A DNA stretch of 64,000 bases from Acidobacteriota bacterium (GTDB taxonomy: Bacteria > Acidobacteriota > Blastocatellia > Pyrinomonadales > Pyrinomonadaceae): the NCBI GenBank assembly GCA_016715115.1, contig JADKBM010000016.1, positions 558,001 to 622,000 on the forward strand, given 5' to 3'. Positions 8,211 to 18,402 of this stretch are shown one piece after another; the first letter of the stretch is position 1; the number at the start of each line of letters is the position of its first letter. Both the position numbers and the translations under genes were made by a program. The notes under the pieces are model-generated. The model made no database searches and was not told where the DNA came from. It saw only the letters and a list, made by a program, of their open reading frames with translations.

Positions 8211-8942
8211 ATGCAAACATTGTCCAACAGAACCGTACGCGAGATCGCGCTTGAGATGCCCGTCACGACCCGCGTTTTCGAAGAATTCAAGATCGACTAC
8301 TGCTGCCGCGGCCGTCACGAGTTCAACGAAGCGTGTGAGATGGCCGGCGCAGACCCGACGATCGTCACGAAAAAGATCGAAGAGATCGTCAAAGCCGAAA
8401 GTATTGGAGATATGACTTGGCTAAATACTGCAAGCCTGGGAACGTTGATCGGCTACATCGTCGACAAACACCACGTCTTTACGCGCTCGGAGATCGCGAG
8501 CCTCGTTCCGTTGATGGCCAAGGTCGCGAGTCGGCACGGTGAAACTCATACGGAACTTCTCGAAATGGATCGCGTCTTCAATTTGCTTTGCGACGAACTG
8601 ATGCAGCATCTTCTGAAGGAAGAGAACGTTTTGTTCCCGTATGTCGAGAACCTCGAAAAGGCCGAACGCGGCGATACCGCTATCCATTTCTCGTGTTTCG
8701 GATCGGTTCAAAATCCGGTAAATATGATGCTCCGCGAACACGACAGTGCCGGTGATATGCTGCGCGCGTTGCGTGAACTCGCCGATGATTACAAATTGCC
8801 AGACGATGCGTGCCCAAGTTTTACGGCGCTCTATCATCGCCTTGCCGGTTTCGAGCGCGATTTGCACCAGCATATTCACCTCGAGAACAATCTGCTTTTT
8901 CCGAAGGCGCTTGAACTCGAAGCGAGAGTTTTCGCGATCTGA
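8211..8942 (+). CDS. ric: RIC-family iron-sulfur cluster repair di-iron protein (YtfE/ScdA)
   Basis: A 243-residue protein with the two-domain architecture of RIC proteins. The N-terminal DUF542 domain carries DYCCRGRHEF (Cys31-Cys32). The C-terminal hemerythrin-like four-helix bundle carries di-iron ligands in YIVDKHHVFTRSE, HLLKEENVLFPYVE, LREHDSAGD and HIHLENNLLFPKA. RIC proteins repair Fe-S clusters damaged by NO or oxidative stress and act on NO. A good ribosome site (GGAGG at 8200-8204) precedes ATG 8211, and an FNR-like palindrome lies upstream. Full length. Confidence 0.93.
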   Translation: MQTLSNRTVREIALEMPVTTRVFEEFKIDYCCRGRHEFNEACEMAGADPTIVTKKIEEIVKAESIGDMTWLNTASLGTLIGYIVDKHHVFTRSEIASLVPLMAKVASRHGETHTELLEMDRVFNLLCDELMQHLLKEENVLFPYVENLEKAERGDTAIHFSCFGSVQNPVNMMLREHDSAGDMLRALRELADDYKLPDDACPSFTALYHRLAGFERDLHQHIHLENNLLFPKALELEARVFAI

Positions 8943-9033
8943 GTTATGAAGCCGGCTTCCGCCGGAGCCGCGAAGAACCTATGGATCGCCATCCAGATTC
9001 TCCAATTTCAGCTATCCCGGAGTCCATTTGCAG

Positions 9034-9840
9034 ATGTCTGAGGTAATTTCCACAGTTAAGGTCCGAACCCGCGGAATCGCATTGCCGAACGAACACGGTG
9101 CTTGGGGATTTTTGTTTGAGCCGCTCGTCGTTGCACTCGCGATCGCGTTCTCGATGCCGGCGGCGTGGATCGCTCTCACCTACGTCGGCGCGTTTCTGAT
9201 GCGCCAGCCGCTGAAGGTCTACGTTGCCGACAGGATCGCGGGACGCGATCTGCCGCAAACTTCCGTTGCGCTGAAATTTGCGCTCTATTTCGGGCTGATC
9301 TACGTCGTCGGAGTTGCCGGCAGCCTGGCGTTCGCCGATCTCAGGAGTTTCATTCCGATTCTGCTCGTCGCACCGCTTGGCGTCTACCAGATCTATGCCG
9401 ACGCGTCGAGACAGAGTCGAAATCTTGTCCCGGAACTGACCGGTGCCGTAGCGATCTCGTCATCGATCACCGTGATCGCGCTTGCTTCCGGATTTGAAGC
9501 CGGGACAGCCTACGCGCTTTGGGGGGTCTTCGCGGCGCGTTTGATTCCGTCGATCGTTTATGTCCGCAATCGGCTGCGGCTTGAAAAAGGCAAAGACTAC
9601 TTGTACTTCCCGGCGATCTTCGCACACGTCGCCGGGATCGCCTGCGTTGCACTGCTTGCCGTCAACGGCCTCATTCCGAAATTGCCGCTCGTAATCTTCT
9701 CGGTTCTTCTGATTCGCGCGGCTTGGGGGCTCTCGTCGTATCGCAAGAAAGTGAAGGCGATGCGGATCGGTATTTGGGAGCTCATCTACGGCGCGCTGAC
9801 TGCAATCTCTGTCATCTTGGGTTATTATTTTGGTATATGA
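9034..9840 (+). CDS. YwiC-like family integral membrane protein
   Basis: A 268-residue protein with about eight hydrophobic segments. The N-terminal signature LPNEHGAWGFLFEPL is diagnostic for the YwiC-like family, whose function is unknown. In other bacteria, members are often found with nitrate/nitrite or anaerobic respiration genes, which fits the neighbouring RIC gene loosely. ATG 9034 is preferred over TTG 9028; a GGAG lies 11 bp upstream. Its stop overlaps the radical SAM start (ATGA at 9837-9840), so the two are translationally coupled. Confidence 0.85.
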   Translation: MSEVISTVKVRTRGIALPNEHGAWGFLFEPLVVALAIAFSMPAAWIALTYVGAFLMRQPLKVYVADRIAGRDLPQTSVALKFALYFGLIYVVGVAGSLAFADLRSFIPILLVAPLGVYQIYADASRQSRNLVPELTGAVAISSSITVIALASGFEAGTAYALWGVFAARLIPSIVYVRNRLRLEKGKDYLYFPAIFAHVAGIACVALLAVNGLIPKLPLVIFSVLLIRAAWGLSSYRKKVKAMRIGIWELIYGALTAISVILGYYFGI

Positions 9841-10607
9841 CAGTGCCCGCCAGCATTTACGGTCCGGTAAAATCCTGGCGTCTCGGACGCTCGCTCGGAG
9901 TAGATGTTCTCTGTATCGATTCGATCTGCTCATTCGAATGCGTCTACTGCCAGCTCGGAAAGATAAACCGCGTTACGGCAAAACGCGGCGTCTTCGTCAA
10001 AACCGAAAAAGTCATCGCGGATCTCCGCTTGTCGGATTGGACGAACTGCGACGTGATCACTTTTTCCGGCAGCGGCGAACCAACCCTCGCAGCCAATCTT
10101 GGCGAGATAATTACTGAAATTAAAAGAATTACGGCGAAGCCGGTGATAGTTCTGACGAACTCTACACTGCTCGATCAAAAAGCGGTGCGGGATGAACTCG
10201 CGCTGGCCGACCGCGTTTTTTGCAAACTCGACGCTTGGTCGGACGAAACTCTGCGTCGGTTCGACCGACCTGCGGCCGGAATCACCTTTGAATCGATCGT
10301 CAGCGGCATTATCGCGCTTCGGAAAGAGTTCAAGGGCATTCTCGCGATTCAGACGATGCTGCTCCGGACACCGCACGAGGATGAGATCGAAGAACTCGCC
10401 GAGATCCTGTCGAGGATACGGCCGGACGAAGTTCAACTGAATCTTCCGACACGTCCGGTCCCGCGCGATTACTTCGTCGAAACGCGCGGCAATGAAGTGA
10501 CGGTCGACGAGACATTCACGAACCTGAAAACGATCTCGAAAGAAGAACTCAAGCGGATCGCCGCGAAGTTAAAAGATTTGACCGGTCTCGACGTGGTTTC
10601 GCGTTGA
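9837..10607 (+). CDS. Radical SAM protein (COG0731-like)
   Basis: A 256-residue radical SAM enzyme. The [4Fe-4S] motif is CX3CX2C at Cys31, Cys35 and Cys38 (CSFECVYCQLG). The SAM-binding glycine loop (FSGSGEPTL) follows. The family resembles COG0731, Fe-S oxidoreductases distantly related to the wybutosine enzyme Tyw1; the bacterial substrate is not known. The gene begins inside the YwiC stop (ATGA), so the two probably act together or at least share regulation. Upstream in-frame codons from 9723 belong to the overlapped gene. Confidence 0.87.
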   Translation: MTVPASIYGPVKSWRLGRSLGVDVLCIDSICSFECVYCQLGKINRVTAKRGVFVKTEKVIADLRLSDWTNCDVITFSGSGEPTLAANLGEIITEIKRITAKPVIVLTNSTLLDQKAVRDELALADRVFCKLDAWSDETLRRFDRPAAGITFESIVSGIIALRKEFKGILAIQTMLLRTPHEDEIEELAEILSRIRPDEVQLNLPTRPVPRDYFVETRGNEVTVDETFTNLKTISKEELKRIAAKLKDLTGLDVVSR

Positions 10608-10809
10608 CCCCCTGCATTGCAGCTTCGATCGGCACGACGGAATTTCGAAGAAGCCCGATCTATCCGCCGGACGGCGAATCCGTGACGGTTGAAGGCGTTT
10701 AAATGAGAATTCCAAGATCAGAAAAGTGCATTGAAAGGACCATTTTTAGTGTTTTTGGCGTGTTTCGCGGAAAGAAACTCTCTCTTGCCTAATCCGGGTT
10801 AAGTGTAAA

Positions 10810-11388
10810 ATGCTGACGAAAATGTACAAAGCTGACGAAGCATTCGACGACATCGACTTTTCCGCTGAAAATGTTACGGGCAGCGAGTTTGAGAACTGTA
10901 CGTTCGAGAATTGCCGTTTGGCGAAGGCGGACCTTTCGGGAACCCTGTTTGTCGATTGCGCGTTCGTCAGATGCGATCTGAGCCTGGCCGTCATCAAGAA
11001 TACGGCGTTCAGATCGGTCGGTTTCAATTCATGCAAGATCGTCGGACTGCGGTTCGAAGACGCGAGCAATTTCGCCTTCGAATGCCGTTTTATTGACTGC
11101 AATCTCAGTCTTTCGACATTTTCAGGACGCGATCTCCGGCATTCGGTGTTCGAACGATGCAATCTGAAAGAGGTCGATCTTGCTGGATCCGATCTGTCGG
11201 GCGTGACTCTCGCCGATTGCGACCTGCGCGACGCGATCTTCGACGCCACGAACCTTGAAAGATCGGATCTTCGAACGGCCGTGAATTTCGTTATCAACCC
11301 GGAGTCCAACCGGATCTCAAAGGCACGGTTCTCGTACGCCGGACTCGCCGGACTGCTTGCGAAATACGATATTCTGATCGAGCCTTAA
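10810..11388 (+). CDS. Pentapeptide-repeat protein, Qnr/McbG-like
   Basis: A 192-residue right-handed quadrilateral beta-helix protein built from A(D/N)LXX pentapeptides (e.g. FENCTFENCRLAKADL, CNLKEVDLAGSDLSGVTL). The C-terminal segment NFVINPESNRISKARFS plus GLAGLLAKYDILIE is the capping region shared by Qnr and McbG, DNA-mimic proteins that protect DNA gyrase. Size is slightly under the 214-218 residues of plasmid Qnr. Gyrase protection is therefore plausible, but chromosomal homologues often have no known phenotype. It lies alone, 202 bp after the radical SAM gene. Confidence 0.85.
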   Translation: MLTKMYKADEAFDDIDFSAENVTGSEFENCTFENCRLAKADLSGTLFVDCAFVRCDLSLAVIKNTAFRSVGFNSCKIVGLRFEDASNFAFECRFIDCNLSLSTFSGRDLRHSVFERCNLKEVDLAGSDLSGVTLADCDLRDAIFDATNLERSDLRTAVNFVINPESNRISKARFSYAGLAGLLAKYDILIEP

Positions 11389-11425
11389 TCTTTGGAAATC
11401 AAGGCATTTGGAGTAGAATCAAGCT

Positions 11426-12454
11426 ATGAAAGCAATCGTAAAAAGCAAAGCCGAAGTTGGTCTTTGGCTCGAAGACGTTCCGGAACCCGAGATCGGGATC
11501 AACGACGTTCTGATCCGTATGAAACGCACCGGAATCTGCGGCACCGATGTTCATATCTGGAACTGGGATGCGTGGGCGCAGAGTACGATCAAGGTACCGA
11601 CGATCCTCGGGCACGAACTGGTCGGGGAGATCGTCGAGGTCGGCTCGAACGTCAATGACTTTTATGTCGGCGACATCGTCTCGGTCGAAGGCCACCTCGT
11701 CTGCGGCCGTTGCCGGAACTGCCTTGCCGGCCGGCGCTACAAATGCGCCAAGACGCTCGGATTCGGAGTCAACACCGACGGCGGTTTCGCGGAGTATATG
11801 GCCGTGCCGATGACGAATATCTGGAAGCACGAGCCGGGCATCAATCTTGACGTCGCGGCGATCTTCGATCCGTTCGGCAACGCCGTCCATACGGCGCTCG
11901 CGTTCGAGGTTTTCGGCGAAGACGTACTTATTACGGGAGCCGGCCCGATCGGCATTATGGCCGCCGCGGTTGCGAAGCACGCCGGCGCGCGCCACGTCGT
12001 CATCACCGACGTCAACCCGAAGCGCCTCGAACTCGCGCGAAAAATGGGAGTGACGCTAGCTGTCGACGTTCGCGAAACCTCGATCGCCGACGTTCAGAAA
12101 GAGCTCGGAATGAGAGAGGGCTTCGACGTCGGTATGGAAATGTCGGGCAGTCCGCAGGCTTTCAAGGATATGCTCGTGAATATGACGCACGGCGGAAACG
12201 TCGCTTTCCTCGGAATTCCGGCGGATGAGTTCGCCATCAATTGGAAGACCGTCATCTTCAATATGCTTACGATCAAGGGCATCTATGGCCGGGAAATGTA
12301 CGAGACTTGGTACCAGATGAGCGTCCTGCTCGAAGGTGGTCTTGACATCGAACCGGTGATCACGCACCGTTTTCACCACACTGAGTTCGCGAAAGGCTTT
12401 GAGGTGATGCGCGAAGGGAATTCGGGCAAGGTCATCCTCGACTGGTCCGTTTGA
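11426..12454 (+). CDS. tdh: L-threonine 3-dehydrogenase
   Basis: Zinc-dependent medium-chain dehydrogenase, 342 residues, oxidising L-threonine to 2-amino-3-ketobutyrate with NAD+. Catalytic zinc ligands are Cys38 and His63-Glu64 (GHE). The structural zinc lobe has Cys93, Cys96, Cys99 and Cys107. The Rossmann loop is TGAGPIG. Segments such as FDPFGNAVHTALAF and GIYGREMYETWYQM are specific to Tdh. The partner ligase Kbl is encoded 3.3 kb downstream rather than adjacent, with two unrelated secreted-protein genes in between. Assignment is firm. Confidence 0.95.
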   Translation: MKAIVKSKAEVGLWLEDVPEPEIGINDVLIRMKRTGICGTDVHIWNWDAWAQSTIKVPTILGHELVGEIVEVGSNVNDFYVGDIVSVEGHLVCGRCRNCLAGRRYKCAKTLGFGVNTDGGFAEYMAVPMTNIWKHEPGINLDVAAIFDPFGNAVHTALAFEVFGEDVLITGAGPIGIMAAAVAKHAGARHVVITDVNPKRLELARKMGVTLAVDVRETSIADVQKELGMREGFDVGMEMSGSPQAFKDMLVNMTHGGNVAFLGIPADEFAINWKTVIFNMLTIKGIYGREMYETWYQMSVLLEGGLDIEPVITHRFHHTEFAKGFEVMREGNSGKVILDWSV

Positions 12455-12845
12455 CCGATTGCCGCAATCGCTGGCGCTCACACGCGATTCGGCGCGGCTG
12501 TTGCTTTGTCTCCAAAAAAAATGAAGGGCAAGTAAGAAAACGCTATGCGTTTGAGTCGAATTCTGTTACGATGACGGGATAATTTAACCGTAACGCGCTG
12601 CGAGGTTTGTTGTTCTGGACAACAAGCATACAGATCGGTAAAAGGTTTCAGACGACGTGCGAACGAGGCATCTGCGGACATCGTGCGCGAGGCTGGGTTC
12701 AAGTCGTCTTATTTGACAGCAAACGCACACGATAGTAGGAATCTGTGGATTCTTTGCATCCCCCGGCAGTTCGAATGTTGCGGGGTTTCTGGAGCCGCTT
12801 CTTTTGCCTAAGCGTATCAACAAAAACTTCTGAGGAGGAAATTAA
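12455..12845. other. Non-coding region upstream of secreted P-domain/VCBS gene
   Basis: About 390 bp without a convincing gene. It holds a short perfect hairpin (TTGTTGT...ACAACAA, 12607-12625), a GC-rich hairpin-like stretch CCCCGGCA...TGCGGGG followed by TTTCT (about 12761-12789), and a strong ribosome site (GAGGAGGAAAT) just before ATG 12846. The length and structure suggest a long untranslated leader, but I cannot match it to a known riboswitch. Confidence 0.5.
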
Positions 12846-14612
12846 ATGTCTTGGACTAAGTTAATTGAAGCCACTCGCCCGCTGCTTTTCGCCGTTTTGG
12901 TGATCGGATTGGCCGCGGTGGCATTATGGTTTGGAGCACAAAACAACCAGGCCGTCGAAAAAGCGCCGGTCGCGGCCGTACCGTCGGCGACCTTCGCCGG
13001 AACAGGGTTTGGCGCGATCCCCGATGGCCCGACCGGCTGCCTTGACTCGCCGGGCGGAACGCCGCTGAACGTTACCTTTAACGTTTCCGGCCTTTCCGGC
13101 GCCGTCAACAAGGTCGAACTCAACGGTATGACCTTTTCCCCGGCGCACTCGTGGTCGGCCGACGTCAAGGCGATCTTGATCGCTCCGAACGGCGCATCCC
13201 ACGTACTTTTCGGACGCACCGGCGCGACGACGTCGAACTCGTGCGGCACGTCATCCGACTTGGTCGGGCCGTATAATTTCGGCGACCTCAACAACACGCC
13301 CCCGGCGGGTGGTTGGTGGCAGGCCGCGGCCACGAATCCAGTTGCGGCCGGCTCGTACCGTACGACAGCGCTCGGTGGCGCCGGCGCAACGAACCCGTCC
13401 CCCGCAACGGTTATGAATTCGGCCTTTACGGGCGTGGCGAACGCCAACGGAACCTGGACGCTCAGGGTGACCGACCACGGCGGCGGCGACACCGGCACGC
13501 TCTCAGCGGCGACGCTGTTGGTTGAAACGGCGGCGGCAGCGCCGAGCAAGGCCAATATGGATTACGACGGCGACGGCAAGACGGATTATGTCGTCGCCCG
13601 CGCGACAAATACCCCGCTCAGCGAAGCATCGGCCCCGAATATGGGCTCGCTTCGGCAAAGCATCGACAGCAGTCTTGAAACCAAGGTTCGCGACACGCGT
13701 GAACGTGGTGACAACCTTCTCGCTCCGCCGATCTACTGGTACACCTCGATCAACGGTTCGGGCGTGACTGCGGTCCAGCCGTTTGGCGATGCCGCAACCG
13801 ACTTTTTCACGCCGAACGATTACGACGGTGATGGAAAGACCGACCTTTCGGTCTGGAGACCCGGCGCGGCGACCGTCGCGGCGTTCTACATTCTCCAGAG
13901 CACCAACAACACCGTCCGCACGGATGTCTTCGGGCAGACGGGCGACGATCCGGCGATCACCGGCGACTATGACGGCGACGGCAAAGCGGACGTCGCGACA
14001 TACCGTTGCCCGGCCTTTGGTGCCGGCGATGGTCAGTGTTTCTTCTTCTACCGCGGAAGCAACGCCAATCCGGGCGGCAACATTACCTATCAGCCGTGGG
14101 GTTTCGGTGAAGACGGTGACTTCTTCGTCAACACGGGTGACTTCGACGGAGACGGCAAACACGACTTCTGCATCCAGCGCACGAGTCCGATCGTCTCGAC
14201 TCCGGCCAAAGGACAGTTTGTTCTTTTGAAGTCCAACGGCGGCGGTGTTGAGTATATTAACTGGGGACTGTCAACTGATTTCATTCTTCCGGGAGACTAC
14301 GACGGAGACGGCAAGTCTGACTTCTGCGTTCGCCGCACCGTCAGCGGAGTGAGACAGCACTTCATCCTTGAAAGAGACGGCGGCGGAACCCCTGATGACT
14401 TCTACAACGGAATCCCTTGGGGCATCACGGGCGACATCAGTACACCGGGCGACTATGACGGCGATGGCAAACAGGACATCGCGATCTGGCGTCAGAATGC
14501 CGATCCCGCGCAGAACTGGTTCTGGGTTCGCAGGTCATCCGACCTTGGAACGACGAACTTCGAGTGGGGCTCGCTGAATGACGTTCCCCCGGCAAGCTGG
14601 TACGTCCATTAA
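12846..14612 (+). CDS. Secreted/anchored P-domain-like and FG-GAP (VCBS) repeat protein
   Basis: A 588-residue extracytoplasmic protein. One hydrophobic segment (about residues 12-30) acts as signal or anchor. Residues about 50-225 form a beta-jelly-roll like the proprotein-convertase P domain (paired with HSWSADVKAILIAPNG and NGTWTLRVTDHGGGDTGTL). The rest has at least six FG-GAP/VCBS calcium-binding repeats with DYDGDGK(T/A/S/Q)D, each followed by an aromatic-rich strand. Such beta-propeller repeats bind Ca2+ and mediate adhesion or matrix contact. A strong AGGAGG precedes the start and a clear terminator follows. Related repeats recur at 53039 and a related P domain at 20150. Confidence 0.85.
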   Translation: MSWTKLIEATRPLLFAVLVIGLAAVALWFGAQNNQAVEKAPVAAVPSATFAGTGFGAIPDGPTGCLDSPGGTPLNVTFNVSGLSGAVNKVELNGMTFSPAHSWSADVKAILIAPNGASHVLFGRTGATTSNSCGTSSDLVGPYNFGDLNNTPPAGGWWQAAATNPVAAGSYRTTALGGAGATNPSPATVMNSAFTGVANANGTWTLRVTDHGGGDTGTLSAATLLVETAAAAPSKANMDYDGDGKTDYVVARATNTPLSEASAPNMGSLRQSIDSSLETKVRDTRERGDNLLAPPIYWYTSINGSGVTAVQPFGDAATDFFTPNDYDGDGKTDLSVWRPGAATVAAFYILQSTNNTVRTDVFGQTGDDPAITGDYDGDGKADVATYRCPAFGAGDGQCFFFYRGSNANPGGNITYQPWGFGEDGDFFVNTGDFDGDGKHDFCIQRTSPIVSTPAKGQFVLLKSNGGGVEYINWGLSTDFILPGDYDGDGKSDFCVRRTVSGVRQHFILERDGGGTPDDFYNGIPWGITGDISTPGDYDGDGKQDIAIWRQNADPAQNWFWVRRSSDLGTTNFEWGSLNDVPPASWYVH

Positions 14613-14637
14613 TTCAGACCGATCGATCTGATCGCTT

Positions 14638-14666
14638 GGCCGCCCGATTTTTTCGGGCGGCCTTTT
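14638..14666 (+). terminator. Rho-independent terminator
   Basis: Perfect stem GGCCGCCCGA/TCGGGCGGCC around a short T-rich loop, followed by TTTT, 25 bp after the VCBS gene stop. Confidence 0.9.
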
Positions 14667-15353
14667 CAGTTTGCATGGCGGACACTCTGAAATCTGAAAT
14701 TTGAGATTTGAGATCTAAAGCCGATTTCAGAGAACCAACCACGCGCGGCAAGTCCCCGGAAGCCAAGGGTTCTTTTCGCCATCTTGGGATTTTGATGTTT
14801 GCAGTGGAGCAGCTTCCGGCACATCCGGTTCTGCAATCCAACGTTTAGGACAGGATTGATTTGAAATTTCAGATATCTTCACCTCTATAAGCTAACTGTT
14901 GGAATGGATCGCGCAGGGTTTTGCAGCCGTGGCGGACCTTGCTCCGAGGACAAGCTTTTGCGGGGGACTGGGAAGCGGAAACGAACGGCCTTTGCCAAAC
15001 AGGCGGTCTCCGCGCGGAGACCGCAACGAGCTCAACACCGGTCCGGAGTGCCAGCAGGATTCCGCTTTGAAAATCCTGACAAGTAATTTGCGATAGATCG
15101 CACAACTCGTGTTTCTTCGGCACGCGGTGCTTCTGCCGACTGAGTAGCTAATGCGTGATCCGGGTTCACTGCTAATGTTTCGAAATCGATACACTTGGAG
15201 TAAAATCAAGTTAAGACCCAACGCATTCATTGGACCGAGTCCCGGAAGGGATTCGATATGATGCGAATCCGAAAAACGTAGCGGTCGCGTGGATTTAAGG
15301 AGCGAAGCGGAACGCCGGTGGCCGGACGCTTTAGGAAGCAGGAGGTTGATGCT
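14667..15353. other. Gene-poor region with palindromes and degenerate repeat words
   Basis: About 690 bp where I see no convincing gene. It contains TGAAATCTGAAATTTGAGATTTGAGATCT (border-type words, about 14687-14715) and a perfect 22-bp palindrome centred on CGCG (GCGGTCTCCGC/GCGGAGACCGC, 15003-15024). The minus-strand open frame at 14869-15123 has no start context or recognisable family. The end supplies the AGGAGG ribosome site for the gene at 15354. Confidence 0.5.
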
Positions 15354-15725
15354 ATGAAAATCAGAATCGGGTTGTTGACCTTGTTGGCGACGGCGGCGAT
15401 CGTTTTTTTCACCGCCGGTCAGATTCAAGGGCAATCGGTACGCAGCGCAACTTGGCAGACTTCCGTCGATGACTCGCAACCGGGCGTCGTCACGCTCGGC
15501 CTTCGCGACAAATGGGGAACGATGCGGCGGTTTACCGCGACATTCGTCGTGACATTGGGCCGCAAAACCTACCGCGGCACGATGTCGGCGGTCGAGGACG
15601 AGTGGGCGTACATCGATTTCCCGAGCCAGTTCCGGGGCGGTACGCCGAGCTCCGGAAGTTACAAGGTCGTTTTTTCGGTAAAGGGCGTGGTGGTCGGTCG
15701 CGACCGTTTCCGTTACCGGCGTTAA
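15354..15725 (+). CDS. Secreted hypothetical protein, 123 aa
   Basis: Small exported protein with a signal peptide (MKIRIGLLTLLATAAIVFFTAGQIQGQ, cleavage probably after GQ). A compact beta-rich domain follows, with evenly spaced strands (RRFTATFVVTLGRKTYRGTM, AYIDFPSQF, SYKVVFSVKG). The mature protein is basic, ending RDRFRYRR. A strong AGGAGG lies 9 bp upstream of ATG 15354, which rules out the longer frame from 15318. Family unknown. It precedes kbl by 65 bp. Confidence 0.7.
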   Translation: MKIRIGLLTLLATAAIVFFTAGQIQGQSVRSATWQTSVDDSQPGVVTLGLRDKWGTMRRFTATFVVTLGRKTYRGTMSAVEDEWAYIDFPSQFRGGTPSSGSYKVVFSVKGVVVGRDRFRYRR

Positions 15726-15790
15726 CCCTTTTTGACGCGGGTTGCATTTTTATTATCTTCACCCGTTCGCGGGCGAGTGTCGGAGTGTTT

Positions 15791-16972
<1,182 letters not shown>

Positions 16973-17115
16973 CGCCGTCATCACCGAGATTTATTCGCCC
17001 GCGAATTTTCGCCGATTTTCGCGAAAGTAATTCGCTTTCTTGGCGATTTCGTGATAACTGATCAAAACGGACATTTGCGAAGATTCGCGCTGATTCGCGG
17101 GCAGAAATTAACAAG

Positions 17116-18402
17116 ATGTCATTCGAAAACACCGCACAATTCGCGGCGGAAATGGACGCCGCCGACCCGCTCGCGACATTTCGCGAGCGATTTCATTTCC
17201 CGCTCGACGCGCAAGGTGAAAAAGTCCTGTATTTCACCGGCAACTCGCTCGGACTGCAGCCGAAATCCGTCCGCGAATACGTCAACCAGGAACTCGACGA
17301 CTGGGCGAAGTTCGCCGTCGAGGGGCATTTTCACGCGAAAAACCCGTGGCTTCCCTATCACGAGTTTCTCGCCGCGAATATGGCCGAGGTCGTCGGCGCC
17401 CTTCCGATAGAAACCGTCGTGATGAACTCGCTGACGGTCAACCTACATCTGCTGATGGTGTCGTTTTACCGCCCGAGCGGAAAGCGTTGCAAGATCGTCA
17501 TCGAAAAAGGCGCCTTCCCGTCGGACCAATACGCGGTGAGATCGCAACTCGATTGGCACAACGGGAATTCGGATTTGGGATTTGGGAATGCGGATTGCTT
17601 GGTAGAGTTAGCGCCGCGCGCCGGCGAATCGACCTTGCGGACCGACGATATCGTCGCGACGATCCAAGCGCACGGTGACGAGATCGCGCTCGTGATGCTC
17701 GGCGGCGTCAATTATTACACCGGCCAGGCGTTCGATTTCGAAGCGATAACAAAAGCGGGCCACGAGATCGGCGCGGTCGTCGGGTTCGACTGCGCTCACG
17801 CGGCCGGAAATCTCGAGCTCAAACTCCACGATTGGGACGTCGATTTCGCCGCCTGGTGCTCTTATAAATACCTCAACGCCGGGCCTGGCGCGATCGCCGG
17901 CGTTTTCGTTCACGAGCGTCACGCCGAACGTTTCGATTTGCCGCGGTTTGCGGGCTGGTGGGGACACGACAAACAAACGCGATTCCTGATGGGCGACGAG
18001 TTTCACCCGATGCGCGGCGCCGAAGGCTGGCAGATCTCGAACCCGCCCATCCTGCAAATGGCGGCTCTTCGCGCGAGCCTCAATGTTTTTCACGACGCGG
18101 GAATGGCGAATCTTCGCGCTAAATCGTTGAAGCTGACGGGATTTCTCGAGTTTCTCCTGAAACAGATCGAAACCGATCGCATCGAGATCATCACGCCGTC
18201 CGATCCGGCCCAGCGCGGTTGCCAACTGTCGATTCGTGTCCGCGAATCGGACCGCGATTTGTTCAAGGCGATCACCGATCACGGCGTCGTCGCCGACTGG
18301 CGCGAACCGGACGTAATCCGCATCGCTCCGGCACCGTTATATAATTCATTCCAGGACGTTTTCAGGTTTTCAGAGATTCTTCGACGCTGTCTCGGTTTAT
18401 GA
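17116..18402 (+). CDS. kynU: Kynureninase
   Basis: PLP-dependent hydrolase, 428 residues, splitting 3-hydroxykynurenine into 3-hydroxyanthranilate and alanine. PLP lysine is Lys251 in AWCSYKYLNAGPG; Asp225 and His228 (FDCAHAAGN) bind the cofactor. YFTGNSLGLQPK, SLTVNLHLLMVSFYRP and FAGWWGHD are kynureninase signatures. Residues about 150-162 (GNSDLGFGNADCL) are unusual: they are encoded by a GATTTGGGATTTGGG border-type repeat inside the gene, kept in frame at a surface region between KGAFPSDQYAV and the APRAGESTLRT strand. The TGA overlaps the next start (ATGA). Confidence 0.95.
   Translation: MSFENTAQFAAEMDAADPLATFRERFHFPLDAQGEKVLYFTGNSLGLQPKSVREYVNQELDDWAKFAVEGHFHAKNPWLPYHEFLAANMAEVVGALPIETVVMNSLTVNLHLLMVSFYRPSGKRCKIVIEKGAFPSDQYAVRSQLDWHNGNSDLGFGNADCLVELAPRAGESTLRTDDIVATIQAHGDEIALVMLGGVNYYTGQAFDFEAITKAGHEIGAVVGFDCAHAAGNLELKLHDWDVDFAAWCSYKYLNAGPGAIAGVFVHERHAERFDLPRFAGWWGHDKQTRFLMGDEFHPMRGAEGWQISNPPILQMAALRASLNVFHDAGMANLRAKSLKLTGFLEFLLKQIETDRIEIITPSDPAQRGCQLSIRVRESDRDLFKAITDHGVVADWREPDVIRIAPAPLYNSFQDVFRFSEILRRCLGL

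Noticed and set aside
14869..15123. Minus-strand 84-codon frame in the gap after the VCBS gene
   Set aside because: No family, no start context; its sequence is broken by the 22-bp palindrome.
15512..15790. 93-residue N-terminal extension of Kbl
   Set aside because: It overlaps the secreted-protein gene in another frame and is not part of the family; ATG 15791 gives normal length.
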